This document shows positions 18,291 to 27,131 of a stretch of 64,000 nt of DNA, in pieces (within the stretch, counting starts at the first letter, position 1; each line of letters starts with the position of its first letter). The translations under genes were made by a program, and so were the position numbers. The stretch is taken from the NCBI GenBank assembly GCA_946407895.1, contig CAMJQA010000009.1, forward strand, positions 1 to 64,000. Reading direction: 5' to 3'. The notes below the pieces were generated by a model. It was not told the origin of the DNA. It worked only from the letters and a program-made list of their open reading frames with translations, and ran no database searches. This stretch comes from an uncultured Prevotellaceae bacterium. Lineage in GTDB: Bacteria > Bacteroidota > Bacteroidia > Bacteroidales > Bacteroidaceae.

Positions 18291-20795
18291 TTAAAAATTC
18301 CACGTCTCCCTCCACTTGGGCAGATGGAAGAGTTTTCCGTCAAGCCAGGTGGTATTACGGTTGTTTGAATCCCATTCGCTGGCTATGAGCGCATAAGAAC
18401 CGTTTATGTCGTCGTTCACGTCGTCCGCTGTATGTTCTCCATGAACGATATAGGGGTCACATCGCTTGATGAGTGTCAGGCTATGGCCGTCAATGGTGAC
18501 GGTGGCATAGTCATTTTCTCCGCGGTCGTAAACGGCTGTCGTGCGGAACATCAGCACGGGTTCGTTCCACATGTCGGGGGCAAAGGTCTCGTTTTCCATC
18601 ACGACTCTATTGTAGAAATAGTTGGTCATATTCTTGGCTCGTGGGTCGGGTGCGGTCCGGTAGGGCTGCTTCTCGTTGTCGGTACCCCCAAGCTGATGAA
18701 CGATGGGCTGACAGGCATAAAAGTCCTTCGCATAACGCTGGACGTAGTCGGCTTCAGCCACATGATTCAGGCAGATGCGCTCGTTGCTGAACTGATTCTC
18801 CTTATACTCTTCGGTGGTCGTGTCGGGAGTCTTCACATAGTGCTTCCAGTAGAAGAAGGGCGGCTCGTCGTTGTTCATATCGATGGGATACACAAAGCGG
18901 AAGAGCGGCTGTGCGTTGGTCACTTCACTGTCGCTGTAAGCCACAGAGCACGTGTGGGTGGCATTCCGCGAATCTTTACTCTTGGCCTCCCTCTGGAAGA
19001 AGAGGTAGCGAGGATCCACATCACAGGTTTCAACAATGTTTCTCAAAATCTGTCCAGTCGCGTTGGGCGTGGTAGATAAGTCTTTTATATTATGCCCGTT
19101 GGCAAACAGGGTGTGCAGCAGGGTAAGGGCACGTATGGTCTGATTGAACGTGCTCAGGTTGGTGACGCGGCTGCCGTCGGGCGATATGGTGAGTCCGTCG
19201 AAAGTCACAAGTTCGGCAATCGGGGCGTGCTCTTCGGTGGTCTTCAAGTTGTCATTGGGGTCTTTGTCGGTTGTTCCAGCCATATTAATGACAAACCAGC
19301 GGTGGCCATTCTCGTCTAAATAGGCATCACCCATCAGATAGTGGCCTCGTTCGGCATAATCGGTCAGGTTCCACTTCGTCCTGTCGTTGTTGGGGGCAGC
19401 GGTTTGTTCCGGTGCCTTGTCCAGATCGGACGTCAGCACCACATCGCGGTAGTAGCGATACTCTTCCTTCACGCCTTCGATGGGGTCCTTCACGTTGAAC
19501 TTCTTGTTGCTGGCCAGCTCCTTGCCTGTGGCGTGGCGGATGGCCCAGCGCCTATACGTATCACCAAAGAACTCTTTGTAGTTCTCTCTCTTCTGGCCCA
19601 TCTCGCGTACGTCGAACTTTACGTTCTTCATGTTCTGCTCCCATTTGTTGTATGCGGCATGGTGCATGTTCAGTTCCTCGTCCTTCGTGCCGTTGGTATA
19701 GACGGCTTCCCACAGCTCGCAGTTCCATGAGGTGGTGAACCACCATGAGTAGCCGTTGTAGAGCAGGCGCACACCATCGAATCTGAGGATATCCGTCAGC
19801 TCGTTCATATCTTTCGTATTCAGGGCCTTCTCGGCTATCTTGAACTTATCCCATCCTGTCGATACGTTCTGCCAGAAGTACTGGTTGTGGTACTTCAGGT
19901 TGGCCCCCTTGAAGTCGGTGAAGAAGGGCACTCCGTCGAAGCCCCACAGCTTGCCGTCCGTGTGGTGGTTGAAGACGTTGTCGAACCATGTCTGCGGATT
20001 GCAGATGGCGTACAGCAGCTCTGCAAAGTTCTGCATGTTCTCCTTGTCGGTCTTCAGGCTCGTGGGCAGCCAGTAGTTGTCGCCCGTGCTGGCCTTGTAG
20101 TACTTGTAGTTCTTGTCGCCCACGGTGTTCACACACACCCAGTGGCTGTCCTCCTTGCCCTCGGGACCGAAGGCGGGACGCACGCAGATCCAGTACTCGG
20201 TGATGGTGCCGCGGTCGTCGTTGTTCTTCTTCTCGTCGAACTTGACCTCCACCTGGCGGCTCACCACATCACCGAAGCGATAGTAGGCCTTGCCGCTGAA
20301 CTTGCCGTTGTCGCCCTCGCCACCCTCGCGGTAGATGATGCGTTGCAGACCGGGCACGGCCTTGATATCGACATCGACGGTGGCCCAGTTGGCAGCCGTG
20401 CCGCCACGGGTGTAGGTCATCGTGCCGATCTCAGGGTCGCTCCACTTGTAGGAGGCCGTGTTCTCGTTGATGCCCGTGGCGTCCACCAGGTTGGCGAAGC
20501 GCTGTGCAGCGGTCTTCATGTCGTTGGTGTTCACGATGCGGGTGGTGGGGTTTGTGGCATCGGCAATGCCGTAGGTGGCTTCGAAGGTCTTGCCCTCGTA
20601 GTCCTCGGTCACGTCATCCACGCTCACTAACTGTCCCACTACGTTCCAGAACTTGGAGGCCTTCTGCTGGGCTTCCTGTTCCTTCTGTTCTTCACTCTTC
20701 GGTTCGTCGTCATCGTCCGAGCAGGAAGTGACGGTGATGCCCAGGCTGCATGCGAGCGCGGCCATGAGCCAGATGTTTAAAGCTTTCTTCTTCAT
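18291..20795 (-). CDS. Large lipoprotein, conserved N-terminal region + variable C-terminus (copy 1 of 8)
   Basis: TVTSCSDDDDEPKSEEQKEQEAQQKASKFWNVVGQLVSVDDVTEDYEGKTFEATYG..., LLYNGYSWWFTTSWNCELWEAVYTNGTKDEELNMHHA, shared with seven other ORFs. Confidence 0.88.
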   Translation of the reverse strand: MKKKALNIWLMAALACSLGITVTSCSDDDDEPKSEEQKEQEAQQKASKFWNVVGQLVSVDDVTEDYEGKTFEATYGIADATNPTTRIVNTNDMKTAAQRFANLVDATGINENTASYKWSDPEIGTMTYTRGGTAANWATVDVDIKAVPGLQRIIYREGGEGDNGKFSGKAYYRFGDVVSRQVEVKFDEKKNNDDRGTITEYWICVRPAFGPEGKEDSHWVCVNTVGDKNYKYYKASTGDNYWLPTSLKTDKENMQNFAELLYAICNPQTWFDNVFNHHTDGKLWGFDGVPFFTDFKGANLKYHNQYFWQNVSTGWDKFKIAEKALNTKDMNELTDILRFDGVRLLYNGYSWWFTTSWNCELWEAVYTNGTKDEELNMHHAAYNKWEQNMKNVKFDVREMGQKRENYKEFFGDTYRRWAIRHATGKELASNKKFNVKDPIEGVKEEYRYYRDVVLTSDLDKAPEQTAAPNNDRTKWNLTDYAERGHYLMGDAYLDENGHRWFVINMAGTTDKDPNDNLKTTEEHAPIAELVTFDGLTISPDGSRVTNLSTFNQTIRALTLLHTLFANGHNIKDLSTTPNATGQILRNIVETCDVDPRYLFFQREAKSKDSRNATHTCSVAYSDSEVTNAQPLFRFVYPIDMNNDEPPFFYWKHYVKTPDTTTEEYKENQFSNERICLNHVAEADYVQRYAKDFYACQPIVHQLGGTDNEKQPYRTAPDPRAKNMTNYFYNRVVMENETFAPDMWNEPVLMFRTTAVYDRGENDYATVTIDGHSLTLIKRCDPYIVHGEHTADDVNDDINGSYALIASEWDSNNRNTTWLDGKLFHLPKWRETWNF

Positions 20796-20804
20796 ATTGT
20801 TTGT

Positions 20805-22313
20805 TTAATTTTGGATTGACACATTATCATATTTCTTGTTCTTACTCCCCTTGTCGGTGAAGGTTAGGCTGCGGCTCGTGATGTTACGATGACACCAGTC
20901 GGTGGGGTACTTCTTGAAAAGATCCCTGACTCTACTCCTCGGATGAAACTCGTTGCTTTGACAGAAGTTAAGAAGCGCCTTAATTTGACTAGTTCCGTCA
21001 CTAAATTGTTCGTGAGTCCAGTGCATACCTATGACGCACACATAGTACGTGTCTGCTTTAATTAAATTATAAGAGGCATCTCCCTTCTTGTCCATGACGG
21101 TTGGCGTGCCGATGAGTTGGTCTTCTTTGGTAATCTTAAATTTGTTCAGTGCCTTGAACTTGAAATGCGAGGCGTCTTTGTACTGCGACTTAATCGTGTG
21201 CAGCTCCAGGTCGTACACCTTATTGAAGAGTGTTTCCCCCTTGACCAGGTAGATGTAGGGTACCCACTTGTCCGTAATCAACGTCCATCTCAACTTGTCT
21301 GCCAGCAGGAAACCCACCGGAGCGTACGTGCCAAATAAGATGTTGGTTTCATCATCAAGTTTTTCTTTCCAAGCAAAATTTTGAAAGTTATACATGTTAA
21401 CTAGTTCCAATGGATTGGGCTTTTGAAATTCTGGAATATACTCGTATGAGGCGATGAGCGTGTTGACAAGCGATGTGCGGATAAGGTTGTCCTCGGGTAC
21501 CAGCTGACGGGTGAACTTCCCGTTATTCGTGGCATTCATCCTCCGGACCACGCTGTTCCACATGTCGCCGTTGCACACCACGTTCTGAAGCCAGTCGCCC
21601 AGCACCTCAGCCTTGGCCATATCATCGTTATATACGGTATCTACGCCCACACCTGACCATTTGAACTTGCCCTTGGTGTGAGTGTCCTGGTCGTTGACGG
21701 TGATGAATCGGGCCTCCTGGCCGTATTCGTGATTCGACACGCAGACGTAGAAGCGGTTCTTGTATTTCACAATGTCGCCGCACTTGTAGTAGGGCTTGCC
21801 GTCGGCATTATCCGGCAACACCTTGACGAGCCGGATTTCCTGCAGGACGGGTATCTGGCGTATGCTGACGCTGATGGTGCCCAGCGTGTTGCCTTCGCTG
21901 TGGCTGTATGCGATAGTGCCCACCTGGCCGTTGGAATAGGAGAAGCCTGCGGGCGACTCATAGTCGATGCCCAGCGTGCCCAGCGCACTCGCGGCATAGC
22001 GGTCAGCCTCTTCAGTGGTCCCTACGGCGACGTAGCGGATGCCGGGCTGCGACTCGTCTAAAACCAGGCCCACAGTGGGCTCGTAGGTGCCGTTGCGCCA
22101 TGCGGTGCCGTTCAACTCGTCACGGCCGGTGTCTGTCCATGCCGCAATGAGGTCGGCCAGCTGGTCGTCCTCCAATGTCGATAGTCCTTCGTAAGTTTCT
22201 TGTCCTTCGCTCGGTTTGCTGTCATCGTCATCGTCCTTGCAGGAGGTGACAGAGATGCCGAGGCCAAACGCGAGCGCGGCCATAAGCCAGATGTTTAATA
22301 CTTGTTTTTTCAT
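20805..22313 (-). CDS. Lipoprotein, shared-module superfamily, recent duplicate B1
   Basis: SVTSCKDDDDDSKPSEGQETYEGLSTLEDDQLADLIAAWTDTGRDELNG..., N-terminal half identical to 22323-23816. Confidence 0.85.
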   Translation of the reverse strand: MKKQVLNIWLMAALAFGLGISVTSCKDDDDDSKPSEGQETYEGLSTLEDDQLADLIAAWTDTGRDELNGTAWRNGTYEPTVGLVLDESQPGIRYVAVGTTEEADRYAASALGTLGIDYESPAGFSYSNGQVGTIAYSHSEGNTLGTISVSIRQIPVLQEIRLVKVLPDNADGKPYYKCGDIVKYKNRFYVCVSNHEYGQEARFITVNDQDTHTKGKFKWSGVGVDTVYNDDMAKAEVLGDWLQNVVCNGDMWNSVVRRMNATNNGKFTRQLVPEDNLIRTSLVNTLIASYEYIPEFQKPNPLELVNMYNFQNFAWKEKLDDETNILFGTYAPVGFLLADKLRWTLITDKWVPYIYLVKGETLFNKVYDLELHTIKSQYKDASHFKFKALNKFKITKEDQLIGTPTVMDKKGDASYNLIKADTYYVCVIGMHWTHEQFSDGTSQIKALLNFCQSNEFHPRSRVRDLFKKYPTDWCHRNITSRSLTFTDKGSKNKKYDNVSIQN

Positions 22314-22322
22314 ATTGTTGTT

Positions 22323-23816
22323 TTATTGGATTGACACATTATCATATTTCTTGTTCTTACTCCCCTTGTCGGTGAAGATAAGGCTGCGGCTCGTGATGTT
22401 ACGATTACGCCAGTCAGTGGGGTACCTTTTAGCACCTTCCCTGGTTAACTCCATCGGATGATACAGATAGTCACGGCAGAAGTTTAAGATCACATCTTCT
22501 TGAAAATGACCGAAGTCAGTTGTCGTGTGGGTCCAGTGCATGCCGATGACGCACACGTAGTACGTGTCTGCCTTAATCCCATTATATAAATTAGCAACGG
22601 TGGTTTCGAGAGATGGCATGCCGATGAGTTGGTCTTTATCGGTAATTTCAAATTTGTTCAGTGGCTTAAACTTGAAATGCGAGGCGTCTTTGTACTGCGA
22701 CGGTATCTGGTGCAGCTCCAGGTCGTACACCTTATTGTAGGTCTTCTCCCCCTTGACCATGTAGATGTAGGGTACCCACTTGTCTGTGATCAACGTCCAT
22801 CTCAACTTGTCGGCCAGCAGGAAGCCCACAGGTGCGTACCAGGCTGGATCGTCTTCATCCACACTGTTTTTCCAGATATAGGTACTTAATTCCATTCGGC
22901 CCGTTCCGGCCAAAGGATTGCCGTGTTGCAGCTCCGGCATATATGACTGTTCGGAGATGAGGCCGTTGACAAGCGATGTGCGGATCTTGTTGTCCTCGGG
23001 TACCACTTGACGGGTGTACTTCCCGTTATTCGTGGCATTCATCCTGCTGACCACGCTGTTCCACATATCGCCGTTGCACACCACGTTCTGAAGCCAGTCG
23101 CCCAGCACCTCAGCCTTGGCCATATCATCGTTATATACGGTATCTACGCCCACACCTGACCATTTGAACTTGCCCTTGGTGTGAGTGTCCTGGTCGTTGA
23201 CGGTGATGAATCGGGCCTCCTGGCCGTATTCGTGATTCGACACGCAGACGTAGAAGCGGTTCTTGTATTTCACAATGTCGCCGCACTTGTAGTAGGGCTT
23301 GCCGTCGGCATTATCCGGCAACACCTTGACGAGCCGGATTTCCTGCAGGACGGGTATCTGGCGTATGCTGACGCTGATGGTGCCCAGCGTGTTGCCTTCG
23401 CTGTGGCTGTATGCGATAGTGCCCACCTGGCCGTTGGAATAGGAGAAGCCTGCGGGCGACTCATAGTCGATGCCCAGCGTGCCCAGCGCACTCGCGGCAT
23501 AGCGGTCAGCCTCTTCAGTGGTCCCTACGGCGACGTAGCGGATGCCGGGCTGCGACTCGTCTAAAACCAGGCCCACAGTGGGCTCGTAGGTGCCGTTGCG
23601 CCATGCGGTGCCGTTCAACTCGTCACGGCCGGTGTCTGTCCATGCCGCAATGAGGTCGGCCAGCTGGTCGTCCTCCAATGTCGATAGTCCTTCGTAAGTT
23701 TCTTGTCCTTCGCTCGGTTTGCTGTCATCGTCATCGTCCGAGCAGGAGGTGACAGAGATGCCGAGGCCAAACGCGAGTGTGGCAGCAAGCATCCAGTGAA
23801 AAAGGTATTTTCTCAT
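22323..23816 (-). CDS. Lipoprotein, shared-module superfamily, recent duplicate B2
   Basis: ORF called to 24008, but signal peptide and lipobox start at MRKYLFHWMLAATLAFGLGISVTSCSDDDDD (ATG at 23816). Upstream extension is intergenic repeat. Confidence 0.85.
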   Translation of the reverse strand: MRKYLFHWMLAATLAFGLGISVTSCSDDDDDSKPSEGQETYEGLSTLEDDQLADLIAAWTDTGRDELNGTAWRNGTYEPTVGLVLDESQPGIRYVAVGTTEEADRYAASALGTLGIDYESPAGFSYSNGQVGTIAYSHSEGNTLGTISVSIRQIPVLQEIRLVKVLPDNADGKPYYKCGDIVKYKNRFYVCVSNHEYGQEARFITVNDQDTHTKGKFKWSGVGVDTVYNDDMAKAEVLGDWLQNVVCNGDMWNSVVSRMNATNNGKYTRQVVPEDNKIRTSLVNGLISEQSYMPELQHGNPLAGTGRMELSTYIWKNSVDEDDPAWYAPVGFLLADKLRWTLITDKWVPYIYMVKGEKTYNKVYDLELHQIPSQYKDASHFKFKPLNKFEITDKDQLIGMPSLETTVANLYNGIKADTYYVCVIGMHWTHTTTDFGHFQEDVILNFCRDYLYHPMELTREGAKRYPTDWRNRNITSRSLIFTDKGSKNKKYDNVSIQ

Positions 23817-23827
23817 ATATCTATTAT

Positions 23828-23970
23828 AATTATTCGCCTCGGGTCTCCTCACCCTATTGGGCAAATGCCCGTTGGAAGCGGAACATTTGGGGTGGCATTG
23901 CCGACGGAGGGCAAGGGGTTGAGGGAGAGGCCTCCCCCCTCTCCCAGGAGAGGGGTCGGGGGAGAGGCTT
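23828..23970. repeat. Intergenic dispersed repeat (ctcccaggagaggggt type)
   Basis: Shares tattcgcctcgggtctcc and ctctcccaggagagggg with 29285-29346. Confidence 0.55.
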
Positions 23971-26094
23971 TTAATAGTAAACAAATGGGAATACTTGCTT
24001 CTCCACACCCTTGCCTACGCGTTCGAAGCGTGCTCCGCTCTGTGAGTCGATTTTCAGCACGTATGCCTGCTCGTCGCTGGACTCCACACTGGTCCAGACG
24101 CCATCGGCGAAGTCGGGAACCTGGCCAAAGAGACTCCCGGTGACGCCTGCATCGGTGTATATCTTCTTGATGGCGGTGAGCACTTGGTTGCTGTCGCGTG
24201 TGTCCCAAACGCCCATGCCCTTCAGGAAGAGTACCCACTCACCGGGGCTGGGCAGGAACCACTGGGTGGGGGCATAACCCAAGTAGGGACTACCCATCTC
24301 GATCGCATTGAGGTAGGTCTCTCGTATATAGTTCTGGCACTGCCAGGCTGCGGGGTGCACTTTTTCGCCCTCAGCGACCAATGCCTTTGTCTGTGCGATG
24401 CCGCAGTAGGTCGTAGTCAGCTTGTTGTATTCCGAGTCAATGTCAATACGCTGGCCACAGGAACTCATGTGCGTACCCCACTTGAATTTATTCGGATCGG
24501 AAGCAGGTAACAAACCGATGGCCAGATAGTGGTAGCCTGTACCGGTCGAGTTTCTCACAGTTTTGTCGTAGCATACGATGGCCACGGCCTCGTCTCCGTC
24601 TGGGACATCTGACCTGTGCAGATAGATTTTGCCGCTGTTGCCTACGAGGCAGCCCACCTTCACACTACCGGGCAGTATGCTCCTGTCAGTAACCTCAGGC
24701 TTCCCGTTTTCGGTCTCTGCCTTCTCCTCTTCGGGATAATGTGTGTAGTAGCGATACACGGTTTCCACGCCTTTGATGGGCTGCTTCACGTCATACTTCT
24801 TGTCGCTGGCCAGTTCCTTGCCCGTGGCATGGCGGATGGCCCAGCGGATATTGCCGTCGTTATTGAAGAACGTGTTGTAGTTCTCGGTCTTCTTGCCCAT
24901 CTCGCGCACGTCGAACTTCAGGCCCTTCATGTTCTTCTCCAGGTCGTTATACACGGCGTGGTGCAGATTCTTCTCTTCATTCGGTGTGCCGTTTGTATAG
25001 ACAGCCTCCCACAGCTCGCAGTCCCACGAGGTGGTAAACCACCACGAGTAGCCGTTGTAGAGCAGGCGCACGCCGTCTTTGTTGATGGTTTCGCTCAGAA
25101 GGGCCATGTTGTCCAAATTCAGGGCCTTCTCTACCACACCGTTGACAATCCATCCGTTCTGTACCCTCTGCCAGAAGTACTCGTTGTGGTACTGTAGGTT
25201 GGCCTTCTTGAAGTCGGTGAAGAAGGGCAAACCGCTGAAGCCCCACAGCGTGCCGTCCTCGTGGTATTTCGTCACATTGTCATACCACAGCTTCGGGAAG
25301 TTGATGGCCCACAGCAGCTCGGCAAAGTTCTGCATGTTCTCCTTGTCGGTCTTCAGGCTCGTGGGCAGCCAGTATTCGTCGCCTGTGCTGGCCTTGTAGT
25401 ACTTGTAGTTCTTGTCGCCCACGCTGTTCACGCACACCCAGTGGCTGTCCTCCTTGCCCTCGGGACCGAAGGCGGGACGCACGCAGATCCAGTATTCGGT
25501 GATGGTGCCGCGCTGGTCGTTGTTCTTCTTCGCGTCGTACTTGACCTCCACCTGGCGGCTCACCACGTCGCCAAAGCGGTAGTAGGCACGGCCCTCGAAC
25601 TTGCCGTTGTCGCCCTCGCCGCCTGCGCGGTAGATAATCTTCTGCAGGCCGGGCACAGCCTTGATGTTCACATCGACGGTGGCCCAGTTAGTGGCATCGC
25701 CACCCTTGGTGTAGGTCATCGAGCCTATCTCGGGGTCGCTCCAGGTGTAGGAGGGTGTGTTCTCGTTAATGCCCTTGGCATCCACCAGGTTGGCAAAGCG
25801 CTGTGCAGCGGTCCGCATGTCGTTGGTGTTCACGATGCGGACTGTGGCATTCGTGGGGTCGGCAATGCCGTAGGTCGGCTCGAAGGTCTTGTCCTCATAG
25901 TCCACGGTAACGTCATCCACGCTGACCAGCTGTCCTACTACACTCCAGAACTTGGAGGCCTTCTGCTGGGCTTCCTGTTCCAGTTGTTCTTCACTCTTCG
26001 GTTCGTCGTCATCGTCCGAGCAGGAAGTGACGCTCAGGCTCAGGCCGCACATCAGCGCTGCTGCCAGCATCCAGTTGGATAGTTTTGTTCTCAT
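23971..26094 (-). CDS. Large lipoprotein (copy 2 of 8), short C-terminal type with DUF1566/FISUMP-like motif
   Basis: Start MRTKLSNWMLAAALMCGLSLSVTSCSDDDDEP at 26094; conserved N-terminal region; C-term WFLPSPGEWVLFLKGMG...GVWTSVESSDEQAYVLKID. Confidence 0.87.
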   Translation of the reverse strand: MRTKLSNWMLAAALMCGLSLSVTSCSDDDDEPKSEEQLEQEAQQKASKFWSVVGQLVSVDDVTVDYEDKTFEPTYGIADPTNATVRIVNTNDMRTAAQRFANLVDAKGINENTPSYTWSDPEIGSMTYTKGGDATNWATVDVNIKAVPGLQKIIYRAGGEGDNGKFEGRAYYRFGDVVSRQVEVKYDAKKNNDQRGTITEYWICVRPAFGPEGKEDSHWVCVNSVGDKNYKYYKASTGDEYWLPTSLKTDKENMQNFAELLWAINFPKLWYDNVTKYHEDGTLWGFSGLPFFTDFKKANLQYHNEYFWQRVQNGWIVNGVVEKALNLDNMALLSETINKDGVRLLYNGYSWWFTTSWDCELWEAVYTNGTPNEEKNLHHAVYNDLEKNMKGLKFDVREMGKKTENYNTFFNNDGNIRWAIRHATGKELASDKKYDVKQPIKGVETVYRYYTHYPEEEKAETENGKPEVTDRSILPGSVKVGCLVGNSGKIYLHRSDVPDGDEAVAIVCYDKTVRNSTGTGYHYLAIGLLPASDPNKFKWGTHMSSCGQRIDIDSEYNKLTTTYCGIAQTKALVAEGEKVHPAAWQCQNYIRETYLNAIEMGSPYLGYAPTQWFLPSPGEWVLFLKGMGVWDTRDSNQVLTAIKKIYTDAGVTGSLFGQVPDFADGVWTSVESSDEQAYVLKIDSQSGARFERVGKGVEKQVFPFVYY

Positions 26095-26143
26095 TTGTTT
26101 AATCTTTTGATTCTCGCGATTCAAATCAGTACATAATTCGTCA

Positions 26144-26151
26144 CAAAAATA
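26144..26151 (-). promoter_or_regulatory. Putative -7 box (TATTTTTG) upstream of the 26094->1 gene block
   Basis: Reverse complement TATTTTTG matches TAnnTTTG, 50 nt upstream of the corrected start at 26094; no clear -33 box. Confidence 0.3.
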
Positions 26152-26711
26152 ACTCTTTTTCTGCTATATAGAAAGAAATCGTCCTTTTTTTCGTGCTTAT
26201 TTGTACAAAATCAGTCATTAAGGTGGGTGAAATGCAGCAAGCGTGCTCGCGACGTGCAGATAATTCGCGCCTGTGCGGAGAAACGGGGTGATTCGTGGAG
26301 TCAAAAAAAACTCACCCCAGCCCGGCCTCTGTCGCTTCGCCTTTTGTGCAATGGATAAACAGGCAAACCGCCCGTGGCACTCCACCAAATTGCTCGTGGC
26401 ACTCCACCTCCGCTCGACTGGATTTGCCCTTGGCAAAAGAAAATTTCCTTTCTTTCCTTTATTTCTGCGGGACTTAAAAACTCAAGGGCGTATGAGTAAT
26501 TCAGCTTTCGGGAGTTGACAAAGAAAAAAACCACAAAAACAAGTGAACTACAGAAACTTGAATTATTTAAAACATTAATTCTTCGACGAGCGAAGCGCAT
26601 AGCGAGTCTCGTTAATGTGCCATTAATTACCATTAATTATTATTGAAAAAATTAACGAATAATTATGCGGGCAATTAATGGCAATTATACGTTTAAAAGA
26701 AAAGAATTTAG

Positions 26712-27014
26712 GGGTCGCTTCGCTCAAAATTCAAACAAAAATTATTAATAAAATTGTTCAACTTTTAGGGAGTTGATAAAGACAAAAACCCCGCTTACGC
26801 TAAAAAACAATATAAAGCAGAAGAAGGATACAGTTTCTCGAGTATAGTAAAGGCGTTAGCCAGTTTTTACTGTTTTTCTTTTCAGGCGCTCAAGTCGTAA
26901 GACTGTTATTGGGGCATCAGAGAAGGGAAGTTCACTTACCTTATATGAGGCACGAACTTATAACAAATGGGTGAAGCCCATGAGCGCATGAAAAGGGTTT
27001 TTATTGTTTTTGTC
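26712..27014. repeat. Left arm of ~300 bp inverted repeat
   Basis: gtcgcttcgctcaaaattcaaacaaaaattattaataaaatt...catgagcgcatgaaaagggttt is the near-exact reverse complement of 42539-42982 once the 125 bp insertion is removed; a ~130 bp core looks identical by eye. Confidence 0.9.
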
Positions 27015-27048
27015 TAATTGAACTCATGGGCATGTGAGATGAATTTAT

Positions 27049-27087
27049 GTCCCGCAGAACCGATGGGACCCATCGGTTCTGCGGGAC
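27049..27087. terminator. Perfect 19-bp-arm hairpin downstream of the 27132-29270 CDS (terminator-like or dispersed palindrome)
   Basis: gtcccgcagaaccgatggg-a-cccatcggttctgcgggac; 45 nt after the minus-strand stop; no obvious U-tract. Confidence 0.5.
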
Positions 27088-27131
27088 TTAACAAGCCGCA
27101 TTGAATATAAGGATTTGCAACTCGATATACC

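Noticed and set aside
23817-24008. N-terminal extension of the 22323-24008 ORF (SPDPSPGRGG...)
   Set aside because: Read-through of a dispersed intergenic repeat; the signal peptide starts at 23816.
26218-26633. Small ORFs in the 26.2-26.6 kb gap
   Set aside because: No start-context, homology or composition support; repeat-rich intergenic DNA.
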